A stretch of 64,000 nt of DNA from Mycogone perniciosa (Eukaryota > Ascomycota > Sordariomycetes > Hypocreales > Hypocreaceae): the NCBI GenBank assembly GCA_025331125.1, contig JAOALB010000201.1:16256-80255 (forward strand), given 5' to 3'. The position numbers and the translations under genes are program-made. Below, in pieces: positions 13,368-24,224 of the stretch. Position 1 is the stretch's first letter. Each line of letters opens with the position of its first letter. The notes beneath the pieces are model-generated. The model was given only the letters and a program-made list of their open reading frames with translations. It was not told the origin of the DNA and searched no databases.

Positions 13368-15152
13368 TCAGCAATCGCAGCGCTCGTAGTGGCGCGGGAA
13401 TGGCACTACATCACGGACAGTGGGAACACCGGTTAGATAGCTCAACAGGCGATCAAAGCCGAGACCGAATCCGCCATGAGGAGGACAGCCCCAGCGTCTC
13501 AGATCGAGGTACCACCCCAGGTTGCTAGATTTTGCTGCCCGGGGTGTCGGAACCTCCAGGCCATGTCGTCTCATGTTATCCTCTAGTTCAGCGAGTCGAT
13601 GCTCTCGCATGGAGCCTCCCGCAAGCTCTCCGAGATTGGGAACTATGAGATCGAAACAATCAACTGTCTCTCCCTGAGGTGGCGGTGACGCCGACTGAAG
13701 CATGTAGAAAGCCTTGATATCTCGTGGATATTGAGTGATGAAGACGGGGACATAGGCGTCGTTTGTCTGGTCGAACCCAACCTTCTCAGCAAGGTATCTT
13801 TCGTGCTCAGACTGGAGACCTGTGCCCCATACTGGCTTGTGCTCAAACATATAAGCCACAGGCTGGAGCATCTCGATAGCTTCAGTGTACGTAATTCGAG
13901 GCCAACGCTCCTCAACTAAGAGCCCCCTCCATCGGCGTAGCAACTGTTCCCGATCTACCAGGTCGTTGAACGCCAAGCGCTCTGCTGGATCTTTGGCATC
14001 AAGTCTATTTTTTTCTAGCTCCTGAGCAGCTCCGAGCTGCTTGAGTCCCCTGGCAAGAGACGCGAGCATTTTCTGGACAAGGTCCATGACCTCATCCATA
14101 TCTCGAACGAAACTCATCTCAACCTCAAGCATGTAGAACTCGCTCAAGTGTCGAGAGGTGTCACTTTGTTCGGCTCTAAAGGTCGGCGAAAGAGTCCACA
14201 CATTTCCAAGGGCCTGAGATAAGGCCTCAAGATGAAGCTGTGTTGAGACGGTAAGGTACTTCGGGTCCCTGAAGAACTCCGTGGGCCCGCCAGCCTTGAC
14301 GCTGAAGGCCTCGCCGGCGCCTTCACAGTCCGATGAAGTTATGATGGGAGGGTGGGTTTGCTGAAACTTCTCTTGAAAGAAGAACTGGGTAAGTAGGGCC
14401 ATGGAGTCGGATCGCAGGCGAAGGAGAGTGGAGTTGAGGGGAGTTCGTGAGCGTAGGTGCGATATGGTCCGCAAGCTCTCGGGAGTCTGGTACTTGTTCT
14501 GAATAGGGTATGTCTTAAGGCACGCTGGGTTAGACGAGCAGAGTGGAGGCATCAGGACGACAGTCTTACTTGGGGATTAGACGGCCCGAGAACCTCTACC
14601 TCGCTGACCTGCAGCTCGGCAGTAGTTGAAGCTCGGCTGGCATCATTCTCGGCAATTTCACTGACACGTCCGGCCTGAGCTGAATCTTCTGATGCAACAT
14701 CAAACGATTGGTTTGGGGCCGTGAAGTTTTTTTCATGAGAAGTCACGTTGGTCTGTCTAGAAAGTTCACTATGCCAGGTTCCCCTGAGACGAACGGCGGC
14801 GCCAGGGCGAATGCTACAAGATTGTCAGCTACGTAATCCTCGCCGCAGTGCTGGGATGAGGGCTGACGCACTCTCCCGCAAGGTTCTTGTCAACAACTGC
14901 CTGCAATGGTCTCATGGATGAGCCATCCGTGATATCAATGAAGCGGACACCAGAGCTCTTCCGGACCGACCTGACCCAGCCGCAGACTTCGACGTCTGAG
15001 ACATGCTCCCTCGGCTGCCATGATTTGAGATCGGCTACAGTCTTCAGGTCCCGATGGCGTTCGCCAGGAACGCGGATGGAGTAGAGCCTCTTATGCAGAA
15101 GAAGACCCTTTTGATACCATTTGGGAAACCGGTGGACAGAGAGTGGCGACAT
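13368..15152 (-). CDS. mitochondrial asparaginyl-tRNA synthetase (class II)
   Basis: Three exons: 15152-14872, 14813-14570 and 14513-13368 (introns of 58 and 56 nt), giving 556 residues. It charges tRNA(Asn) with asparagine. A basic N-terminus (SVHRFPKWYQKGLLLHKRLY) suggests mitochondrial import. The anticodon-binding OB fold follows (VEVCGWVRSVRKSSGVRFID, about 55-175). The class II core has motif 2 FRAEQSDTSRHLSEFYMLEVE at about 287-307, the product-specific ELAGGSMREHRL, and motif 3 GGFGLGFDRLLSYLTG at about 522-537. The family's usual end PFPR is followed by HYERCDC. Exon 2 encodes an unusual 45-residue acidic/Ser-rich insert inside the OB fold (around NFTAPNQSFDVASEDSAQAG). The second acceptor is CTTAAG; the nearer CCCAG breaks the frame. 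AspRS is excluded by the AsnRS-type core and the ending. Confidence 0.95.
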
Positions 15153-15860
15153 GGCTGCTTCTGGAGCTGAATGGATGAGGTAAATGCTTATCTGTTGGAC
15201 GCGTGGAAGCGTCTCATGAATGACAGCGATGCATGAGGATGTGTGCTCAAGGGAGGGAGGAAAGACGCCTCCGTAATAATGACGTACGTCGACGCGCCTT
15301 ATGACTTTGAGCTGAAGTCAAGATTGACAACTCCCATCTCTCGGGAGCAAATTAGAAGCCATCACGATTCACCACCAGCAGCACAGTAAAAAGGAAAAAC
15401 TGTTATGCCGCGGGTGAGCGAAGGCGGTGAAGACAGCGAATCCGTCTGTTCGGTACCAAACAGGTACTCTTGCCTGGTGTACCGATGCTCAGTGGCCGCA
15501 GCATGTTGGGCCCCCTGTTTTAGTGGCGTGCGCTACGTCCACCACAATGGGCCCATTGCTACAGCGGCACCGTAGCGCCGGGAATGCCCGTAAGGCTGGA
15601 CGTGGTTTCCCAGTGTGACTTGTGCAGCGGGTACCAAGTACAGGCACAGGGGCTGGTGAATCTGGGGCCTCGTCCTTGCTTTTTCCTTTCTTGGGCGGCA
15701 CGATGCAACCGCATCGACTCCATCTCAGTCATCCCTCAGCATCAAAACGCATCCACTTGATTGATTTTGTACGAAGTGCTTCGTATCCATTATTATCATC
15801 ATTATTATTAATCACGGAACACGCGCGGCCATCGTCAAAAGGTAGCGTGAAATCGCATCG

Positions 15861-15976
15861 GAGAGACAGAGAGAGAGAGAGAGAGTTTTCTATCTGAGTG
15901 GCAGTGTCATCAGCTTCTCTCGTCTCCTCTCCCCTCTCCCTTTATGACATGGAACAGCAGACAGACAGACAGACAG
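15861..15976. repeat. GA and CAGA microsatellites
   Basis: A (GA)n run at 15861-15885 and about 4.5 units of CAGA at 15958-15976. Both are simple repeats in the AsnRS/PARG-like intergenic region. Confidence 0.9.
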
Positions 15977-16925
15977 TCTGGAAACGTCGCTGCTTTGCGA
16001 GTTTTGCGAAATTGGCACTGGCGTCGATGCAGGTGGCCCCCTTTTGTCGTCTAACCACTCTTTCTCGTGTCTCAGCCGGCGTCTGATCATTGCTTGAATG
16101 GGTCCAACCAGCACCGAGAGATTTCGTTCACCACTACGACTCGTACTTCGTATGCCAGGCCAGTCCCTACAGATGCGACTGGATTGGACACTTGCGTCGA
16201 CTAGCACAGTCTGATGGCAGACCATCATTCGCAAACCATCTTCGCCCCCAATCCTACGGAGTACAGGCTCGTCCAACAGCCCAGGAAGATCTGCCTCCCT
16301 GGACTTGGTCCCATGTCCATGTCCCGCGCCTAGATCCCTGTCCAGGTTCAACAGGGCGAGATGAGGTACCACAGATCTGATCCGCATGAGCCCGCAACAA
16401 TGTTCCGGTCCAGCCTAGTACATGCACCTCGTCATGGTTCCCGGGATCGGTTCCATCAGATGAATGACTGTAGTGGCTCTGGCGCCCTGTGAAAGTCGTG
16501 TTTGAGATGCCTGACCTCTCTGGCTCTCGGTCCTCCAGTGAGATCTTGCAGCGGCAATACCAGCTGCAGCAGCACGGATGCACACCCTCCGTCCCGTCAA
16601 CTTGGATGCCGGCGCCCTAGTACGGAGTAGTAGGTATTTTTGTCTCGCCAACGAGACAGTATTTGGGCCCCCGGGCGCTGCGTCAAGCGACGCTTCGCGT
16701 TTTCTTTAAAGTCCAGTAGCCTCTCGACTGTTCCCTTCTGGGTCCAGTCCGCTCGCCTGCCGCTGGTTTTGTTCTAAACATGTGGTTCAGATCTTGGACA
16801 TATTGGGTCGTACAATTGATCGCAATCCCTACCTCTCGCTTCGCCTTCTCGATGACGATTCTCTTCTGAATCATCACCTTGTAGCCTTGCCTTCAGTGAA
16901 TTGTGGCAGGTCAAGAGGACAGACA

Positions 16926-16933
16926 TATAAAAG
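16926..16933 (+). promoter_or_regulatory. TATA box of the PARG-like gene
   Basis: TATAAAAG lies 149 bp before the ATG at 17075. It is followed by a pyrimidine-rich stretch with CACATTCCTCAACCC, consistent with a transcription start near 16960-16980 and a leader of about 100 nt. Confidence 0.5.
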
Positions 16934-17074
16934 TCGTTGGATCTTCCCCCTTTGTCCATGTGTTGAATTGTCACCACATTCCTCAACCCTTACTTCAGCT
17001 TTTCTTCTTTGATCCTTGCTACCACCTTTTTGTTACTCATTTATTCCAATATCTACTAGAAAAATACCGTCGAG

Positions 17075-18091
17075 ATGGCCCCAGGATCGAAATCTAGCAA
17101 GGTAAAGCCGTCCGATGTGGCGGCTGATACCAAAAGAAACTTCATTCCTCACATCAAGGCGAACTACGCCGACATGTTTCCCCCATACTCTATCCGCTAC
17201 CAATACCCCGCCGCACAACTGGATATTCAACGTCGAAAGTTGAGCACTCACCCGCCAACATTCCGAATTGAGAATGGCGATCCCGTCATGAGGGCTATAG
17301 AATACGCTGCTATGGAAAACCAAAATGGCGAGGCAGCTTGGGGCCGGATTCGGATTCCCTTTTTATGCGCTGCCAATGAGCGCCGCCCAGGAGGAGACTG
17401 GGAGACGGGCTGCGCAGGATACGAAGAAAAGCTTTGTCGGAGAAGCAACCTCTCAGCCACACTGGGCACTCCTTGGCCGAAGACAGGGGATACGTCCAAC
17501 TACCCAATCCCGTCCTTTGGCGGGATCATCTCGGACTCCGTGGTTGTATGTCGGGGTCCTCACGAGCGCTATGAGCCGCTCGATCGGTTGTATGACCTAC
17601 CGGTTGTGTCGGTCCCGCCAACGCGGTGGCCGAAGCTCAAGGACAACGGGACGAAGTATTCCTTCTCTGAAGAGCGCGACTTGATCCGGGAAAAGATTCG
17701 TGGAGCTCTTCGCATTTGCCTCTATCACAACTACGATCGTGTCGTTATTGGAGACTTTGGTCTTGGGAACGGCTATCGCAACCCCCCGAAGGAGCTCGCT
17801 GAGATCTGGCGCGATATCTTCCTCTTTGACCCAGACCTTCGCGGACAGTTCGCTTACGTCATTTTTGTCTTTGAGGACCCCATGCAGAGTACGACCCGCT
17901 TGATCCATGACGAGATGGCCAAGAAGGATAGGAAGAGCGATGGCTCGTCCAGGACAAAAACGTCTTTGAGCACCAACACACCACATCCTACCGACATGAG
18001 CATCTTTGAGCGGGTATTTGACGAAAGTGAGATTGGGCGTGTCCTTTGCCAACCGGATCCACGATATGGACTGGACATGATTACGTCGTGA
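17075..18091 (+). CDS. microbial-type PARG-like macrodomain protein (TIGR02452/DUF2263 family)
   Basis: Single-exon protein of 338 residues. Members of this family are macrodomains that remove ADP-ribose polymers. Visible landmarks are an NER-RPGGDWE phosphate loop at 101-110, a YEEKLCRRSNLSATL segment at 116-130 that matches the QEESLARRSxLYPSL catalytic segment of bacterial-type PARGs, VVIGDFGLGNGYRNPP at 223-238 (the family's second loop, usually LGAWGCGAFRNPP), and YVIFVFEDP at 261-269. The third Gly of the GGG loop is Asp108 and the Gln before the two Glu is Tyr116; both Glu (117, 118) are kept. So the fold call is good, but catalytic activity is uncertain. No signal peptide or membrane segment is seen, so it is probably cytosolic or nuclear. 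The C-terminal 60 residues are Ser/Lys-rich and specific. It stands alone, with a TATA box 149 bp upstream. Confidence 0.75.
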   Translation: MAPGSKSSKVKPSDVAADTKRNFIPHIKANYADMFPPYSIRYQYPAAQLDIQRRKLSTHPPTFRIENGDPVMRAIEYAAMENQNGEAAWGRIRIPFLCAANERRPGGDWETGCAGYEEKLCRRSNLSATLGTPWPKTGDTSNYPIPSFGGIISDSVVVCRGPHERYEPLDRLYDLPVVSVPPTRWPKLKDNGTKYSFSEERDLIREKIRGALRICLYHNYDRVVIGDFGLGNGYRNPPKELAEIWRDIFLFDPDLRGQFAYVIFVFEDPMQSTTRLIHDEMAKKDRKSDGSSRTKTSLSTNTPHPTDMSIFERVFDESEIGRVLCQPDPRYGLDMITS

Positions 18092-19128
18092 AGGACTACA
18101 CGTTTTCACACCTGGATACGGCAACAGTCTACCATCTATGACTCAGATGGACGAAAATACAGAAACAAGGATCCCTGAATCTATGTTGGGACTTGCCTCT
18201 CTCCTCTCATTCCCTATTTGATGACGGGTAGACTGTCTTATGTGATGATGGCGTCGTTTTTCGGGCGGCACCGTGACCTCTTTTTTTTTGCGATGAGCTA
18301 TTTTTTGACTTTCAAGCCTCTTGTTTGCTCAGCAGACGGTGGAAGGAGGCCTCACATGTTTGTGACGGACTCCGTAAGGACATGGTTCAGCAACCACGAA
18401 TGGCTAGAACGGACTGGGCTTGGTTGGCTGGCGAGTGAACAGGGGATAACGCGCCATGTGTTGCTTTTTTGTCTCGAATCTCTGTTGTTTACGTTTCCAT
18501 GCTCTGCATAGACTCATCTCGCATGTACGATTGGCCCTGCGGTGGCGGACTGCGTTTTTTTCTTGCACACTGAGATGGTGGGCAAGGTACTGTTACTATC
18601 TATGAATGTGCGGTGTGAAAGCAAGTATGCGGCCCTATGTGCTCCGTATTTGTTTCTGAATCGAACCACGCATTGGATCATCAAGCCCTGGATGTCGACG
18701 ATTGGTGACAAGAGGCAGCTGACATCAGACCCGCAGTCGTCGCCGACTTGTGAGTTGGCTGAGACATGGATGTGACTTCTTGAAGAGTGACTCCAGAGCA
18801 GGGAGATCTCGCTGTCCTTGTCTGGCAGCACTAGTTGTGATTGGGCTTGATGATGTACGTGTCTGTAGTGTATCTGTATGTATTTATAAAGGAGACATGT
18901 TGGAAGACTTGGAATCGCTCATGACTGTATAAGTGGCTGGTGGATGTGCATATAAACATCGCCACAAGATGATATCCATATGTATGGGGCAGATAATATT
19001 ACGACATACATACGAAGCTACTCGTAGACTATTGCAGAGGAGAATACATATATTCAAGGGGCAGAGATGAAGAGCTCCACTTGCCGTCCCGGTCCCCTCC
19101 CGCGGAACGCTGGCGGACTTGCGGTGCT

Positions 19129-19166
<38 letters not shown>

Positions 19167-20909
19167 TATACTTTATATATAGAAGTCGACATTCAGCTCC
19201 CAAAGTTCCCTGCATCATATCTGTGCCAGCCACGTCTTACAGAGCTGCAGAACGGAGCTCCCTTCTATTACCGACGACTATGAAAAGTCTCACCCACAAG
19301 CCGGCGGGCTGAGTCTGTTATACGAGCTCCGGCAACCTGGTTTCCGGCTCTATTGGGAGGAAGGATTCAGGGCTTAGGGTGGCTGTTTTGCATTTGTATT
19401 AAGCATAATACATATTACATACTCGTATGTTCTTGGTCGTGCGGTGAGGTGAGGAGCTTGCAGCATTTCCTCATGTCCCATCAATCATCAATCTCAGCGG
19501 GAGAGGACCGTGCCGATGCCACATTGAATATATTACCGAGTATATTGATGGCTCCATTTATCGGAGGCACGTCTTATGTTGTCTAACTCAACGAAACCCA
19601 CATCCTCTCCCTCCCTTCCCTCTTCCCCCTCCCCACACCATCCCCATACATACAACAACCACTACTATATGTCTTTACAGAATGCTTCTTTTAATAGAAC
19701 TGTGCGGAGCACTTCGTATGATACATACATACTACATACTCCTGCCCTTGGAACGGCTCACCACGCCATGGCGCGGACATGAATGAGTTGAAAGGGAGGC
19801 GAAACTTGGAAAAGACCCATTGCGGCTGCGCTTCTGCTCCACCCTCATCCCTAAAACAAATCTTGGCAGCTGTTTCATTTTAACGTAAACTGGGAATTTT
19901 GCATTTCCAGCTCATTATCTAGCTGAGATGCTGAAAAAAAAGGGAGAATCAACCAACGGCTACATATCCGGCCGCAGAGCAGCGTGAGGAGGTCTCTTCT
20001 CTTCTCCTATACTTGTCGTACTTGTAGTGAATGCTACGCCTAAGGCCCACGACAGGGGTTTCACGTCCGAACAAGCTTCATAAATACAGAGAGACCTGTG
20101 AACCAGGACCCCTTACATCGGGACTGGGTTCACAGAGCGGTATTCCCGGAAGATCTCATGGTCTGTGTCTTCCCTGCCCTTAGGCTCATATGCCATGGGT
20201 CAAAATTTTTCTTTCATCTCGACTCGCATGGTTTGCCGATTAGCTTCACAAAAATCATCGGATCTCAAGGGATGGGGTTTCACAAACTGCCCCCCCCGGT
20301 CACCTCACGTGGTACAAGAAAAGTCTTTCATTATTACTTCGTACTCTCCCTCTAGTACATGCTTTGGACTGATTGCTCAATAAATTATCCCCACGAAAAC
20401 TTCCATCAGCTAGATATAACATGGCTTTCGGATGACGAACTGTGTGTGCTTGCTCCGGAGGCATGTGGAGACTTGCTGAGCCAACCGTACGATATTTACT
20501 TCTTACCCCCTCTTCTATATACGACCTAGTGCCGAGATGCCGCCTCTGTACGATAAATGAACGTAAGCTTACTCTTTCATGTGAAAAGAAGAAAAACACA
20601 GAGGCGGTAAGGGTGACGAAAGGAATGCAAGGTAATATGGGCGAATAGATACCCCATGTGAACGGGCACGGCACAGATGGCACAAACAAGACCCCGGCGA
20701 GCAAGACCAAGACATTTCTGATATTGATTGGGACAGCTTCAACGACCCATGGGCTTCTCTCGCATCACTGTTACCCAACGCCCATATGCTCTGCACCTGA
20801 GCCCGCATCTTGCATCTGCACCTCCCCGATGCTTCCCTCCGCCTGGGAGCGAGCGAGCGCAATCTCGCGCGCGCCATCTCAGTGTTACCGTGGCACAGCA
20901 GTCTCCCGC
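18092..20909. other. intergenic between convergent PARG-like gene and SEC24
   Basis: Convergent 3' flanks. No gene is supported; the open frames are short and overlap on both strands. The region contains a long (AT)n microsatellite (19131-19165) and TACTTCGTA or TACTCGTA variants near 19415, 19710 and 20337. Confidence 0.5.
19131..19165. repeat. (AT)n microsatellite
   Basis: Uninterrupted AT dinucleotides over about 35 bp, followed by more TATATA sequence to about 19180. Likely polymorphic in length. Confidence 0.95.
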
Positions 20910-23900
20910 TTACCAGTAAGACGGTCTCAGCCCCGCAAAGTTGGCCATCACAGCCGTCGATTCGCCTTCACCCTCCTTTTTCCGTTGTCCGCTCAGCTGT
21001 GAAAGAAACCTGGTCAGTATTTGCTCGTAGAGGAAATCGACCCCTCCCAACATGGAGATAGTCATGAATACTCACCTCCAATTGTACTCCTTTGTGAATA
21101 TGTACCAGCCAGTCCACATAAGTTTGCGCCTCGTTGTTACGATCCTCCACCAGCATCCGCGCAAATTCATACTCGGCCCCATCAATGCCCTGTCTTGCAA
21201 GCTGTATTGTCAACCCTTTCGAGCCCCGTATTGTCTTCAAAAACTCGACGATGTTGCGAGCCTGGGCGTTAAGATGTGTCTCTAGTACTGGAAGCGTCGA
21301 GGTGTAGGCGTCTAGGCTCTTCAGAGAGTCTTTGCCCTCACCGAACAGGTCCGCGATTAGATTGGGTGATGTTTGAGCATGGAACCAGAGCAGACACTGT
21401 TGTCCATTGTCCACTAAATAAACGCCACCAGGTTCAACGCGAGAGAAGGAGGTCCGAATTGATGGCGGCATCTTGAGGTGGCCAGTCTGAGGGTCGGCGA
21501 ATCCCTCTTCGGGTTGAAGGTTGTGAAGGGCAATCATCCTGGGGTATAGGTACAAGCTGAGCTCCAAGGCTCCCATGCTGCGAACCATTCGCATATCGTG
21601 GACTCTTCTGTCCGAATTTTCGATGCCCCCCTTGAAAGCCCGGCTCTTGATGAGTCCTAGCATATACATGCAGTATTCCTTCAATCTCTCAGGCATGACC
21701 AGCTGGCCTGGTGGGTATTGTTGGGAAGAGTGTTTCCGATAGCAGGCCATGATGTCAATTGTTCGCTCCGTAAGCCAGTTTCGAACATCCTTGAGGTTGC
21801 TCGACGTTGTTGCCAACTTGGTGCTGGCTTCTTTAGCCAGAACACCAATAACAGCATCTTGGTCCACGAATTTCATGCATCCTCGGATGCCTTGCTCCCT
21901 TGTACCGGATTCTTTTGAGGTATCACTCACACTGGCAATTACGTTGGAGCACCGTACTCGTCGCTGGCCAGAAGCAGACGTGTAAAGAAGGGCTGTCTGG
22001 AAGTGGGCGTCTAGCTTTGCGTCCAGCTTACCGTCATGGCTAAAGGACACACCAAGTGCCTTATCAGCGTCAATGACACCAATCTCCAGATCGGCCCCAA
22101 AGGTGTGCTGAATGAAGTTCCCGTGATACGCCGCCACTTGCAATCCATTGGAACAACGGACCTTCATCAAAGCCTGGAAGCCCGTCTCTCGAGTGACAGT
22201 GTGAGTGATCTCGGCTGACAATCTTGCGCTGTCCCTCGGGGCAATGAAGTTGGGATAATAGAATGTCTCTCCACCCGTCGCAGCTGCGACATGCCCTAGA
22301 ACCATGTTAGGCACTAATTACTCCGTGTTGATGCAAACTGAATTTCTTACCTATTGTGGCAATATCGAGATAGCCGCCAGACGGCGCAGCGAGAAAAAAG
22401 TCGGCGCCAACGCCAGCAGCAGCCATCTTCTCGGAAACCTTTTTCCACGCAGGGTGCTCTGTAGTGTAGAGTTTCTTGTCCATCTCACCGCCAGGGTGAT
22501 TGCCGTCGTCGCGCATGAATAGTCTACCTGGGCCCCAAGTCGGTAGAGTCGAGCAAGAACAAACAACCTTGCCTCCTGTTGCCTCCAGAGCGGCCAGGGC
22601 TGAGTTGAGGGCGGCCAGAAGGGCAGGTTCCGGGTTCTTGACGTTAGAAAACATTTGAGGCAGACGTGTCAATAGAGAGGTAATGACAGCCTTTGACTCA
22701 TATGGATCAACGAAGAGCCCCTCACCCAGGGGCAGGAATGGATCCTCCAGGTCGGGCATAATCATCATATGGGCTTGATCGAGACCGGGCTGTAACATCA
22801 TTATTAGCGAGTGGTCATCAAGAGGATTTTGCGATTCTTTGTCTTACGTTGATGTTGTAGAAATGGATGTCCTTATCATACGTAACGAAGCCAACCTTGG
22901 CTCCCTCGGGTATCCTTCGCTTTGGCTCGCCATTTTCATCCTTTTCATGATCTTCAGTCCCGTACAGGGCCGCCAGAATGCCATCACAGAAATTCTCCAT
23001 GAATCCCTTATTGTATGCATCTTGGCTCACGTCAATAACAAACAACCATCGAAGACCGACGGGCTCTCTAGTCCAGTACTCCTTAGGCACCACAAACTCA
23101 ACGGTGCCGCGGTGAAGTTCGGGTCGCTGATCCCGATCTAGCCGTACCCCCTGAGGGCTAATGGCGCAAAAGTACTCAGGCGGAGTGTCGTTGGGGTATG
23201 AGCAAAGGTTGCATACAAACTTGTTGCCGCCAGATCGGAACATCATGAAGGGATTGATGTAAGCCCTGCATCTCCGGCAGCGTGGTGGGCCAGAGTCTCC
23301 AAAGTCAAGAACGGGTATCTCCGCCTCGCCAACCTGGAGGGGTGCCAAGGGCTGGATCAGCATACCCAGAGGCAGACCGGTAGCTTGCAGGCCGTCAGCC
23401 GTTCCTGGTATGTTGTTCATTGTGAGTCTGGTGTATTTTGGTGATGCGTTGCCCTGATCGAAAGCAACAAACGAGACGGTTGCAGGGGGGGGGACATGGC
23501 GTTCGAATGTGGGATATACGTTCTTGTGGAAGTAGCCCTGGATCGAATCTCTTGAAGCTGGTACACTCGGCATGTCATCCGGGGAGACCTTTGAGGGTCC
23601 GGCCGTCGCGATAGTCGCAGTGGCTTCGGCAGGCTCGCTTCTTGAGGCGAATTCGGCTGGAGAGACCGGCCCAGCTGGGCTAAAGGGAGCGCTCGCCGGC
23701 ACAGGGAACTGGTTGGGGTTAAGCATCTGAGGAGTCCCCTGAGGACTTCCGAATTGCCCTCCTAGGGCCGGAATGCCTTGTGGGTTGTTGGTGTTGAGGA
23801 ACTGGTCGGCAGGCGTTCCCAGTGGCATACCATTGAAGGCCTGCGACGAACCGGTTGGCTCAACTGTGTGGTAGGCATGTCGGTCCTTCTTCTTCTTCCT

Positions 23901-24224
23901 GATTGAGCTCGTTCCGGCGTCTGCGCCCAAATTCAGCCCTCCCAGCTGCGCCGCGAGAGCAGCGTCTTGTGATGGAATTGGACCGCCTGGAAAGCCCTGG
24001 CCTTGTGGCGAACCATAGATGGCGCCTGGTGGTGGTATACCGCCCATGGGCGCTTCATGGCCTCCATGATATTGAGGAGCACCATAGCCTGCCCCTTGCT
24101 GTTGATACGGTGATGGAGCAATAGGAGGCTGGAATTGAGGAGGAGCGGGAGCGGTCGTTCGATTGGGGTCGTTCGGGTCGATGACCTCGCCTTGGCCCAA
24201 GGCGTGGTACTGGGTATAGTCCAT
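20910..24224 (-). CDS. SEC24: COPII coat cargo-adaptor subunit Sec24
   Basis: Four exons: 24224-22848, 22789-22351, 22295-21076 and 20996-20910, giving 1040 residues. Sec24 pairs with Sec23 in the inner COPII coat and selects cargo at ER exit sites. The order is: a disordered Pro/Gln/Gly N-terminus (1-270), zinc finger (CRRCRAY about residue 316, with the second pair FVCNLC), trunk/vWA-like domain (PVGLRWLFVIDVSQDAYNKG), beta-sandwich, helical domain, and C-terminal gelsolin-like domain ending ANFAGLRPSYW. The short last exon (29 codons) is reached through a GTGAGT donor directly after GVQLE; reading through it would replace the conserved C-terminus. The first ATG of the open frame lies 41 codons upstream, but MDYTQYHALGQ is taken as the start because it begins the Sec24-like sequence. 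The extra upstream codons would be leader. Confidence 0.96.

Larger units (their letters stand above)
15153..17074. other. intergenic between divergent AsnRS and the PARG-like gene
   Basis: Divergent promoter space of 1.9 kb. It holds a GA-rich microsatellite (15861-15885), a CAGA tetranucleotide run (15958-15976), two TACGGAGTA motifs (16255, 16621) and the TATA box of the downstream gene (16926). A Lys-rich minus-strand open frame (15489-15701) begins only with GTG and was not accepted. Confidence 0.5.

Noticed and set aside
15489..15701. Lys-rich minus-strand frame starting PPKKGKSKDEAP
   Set aside because: It starts with GTG, has no in-frame ATG upstream, and becomes random after 25 codons.
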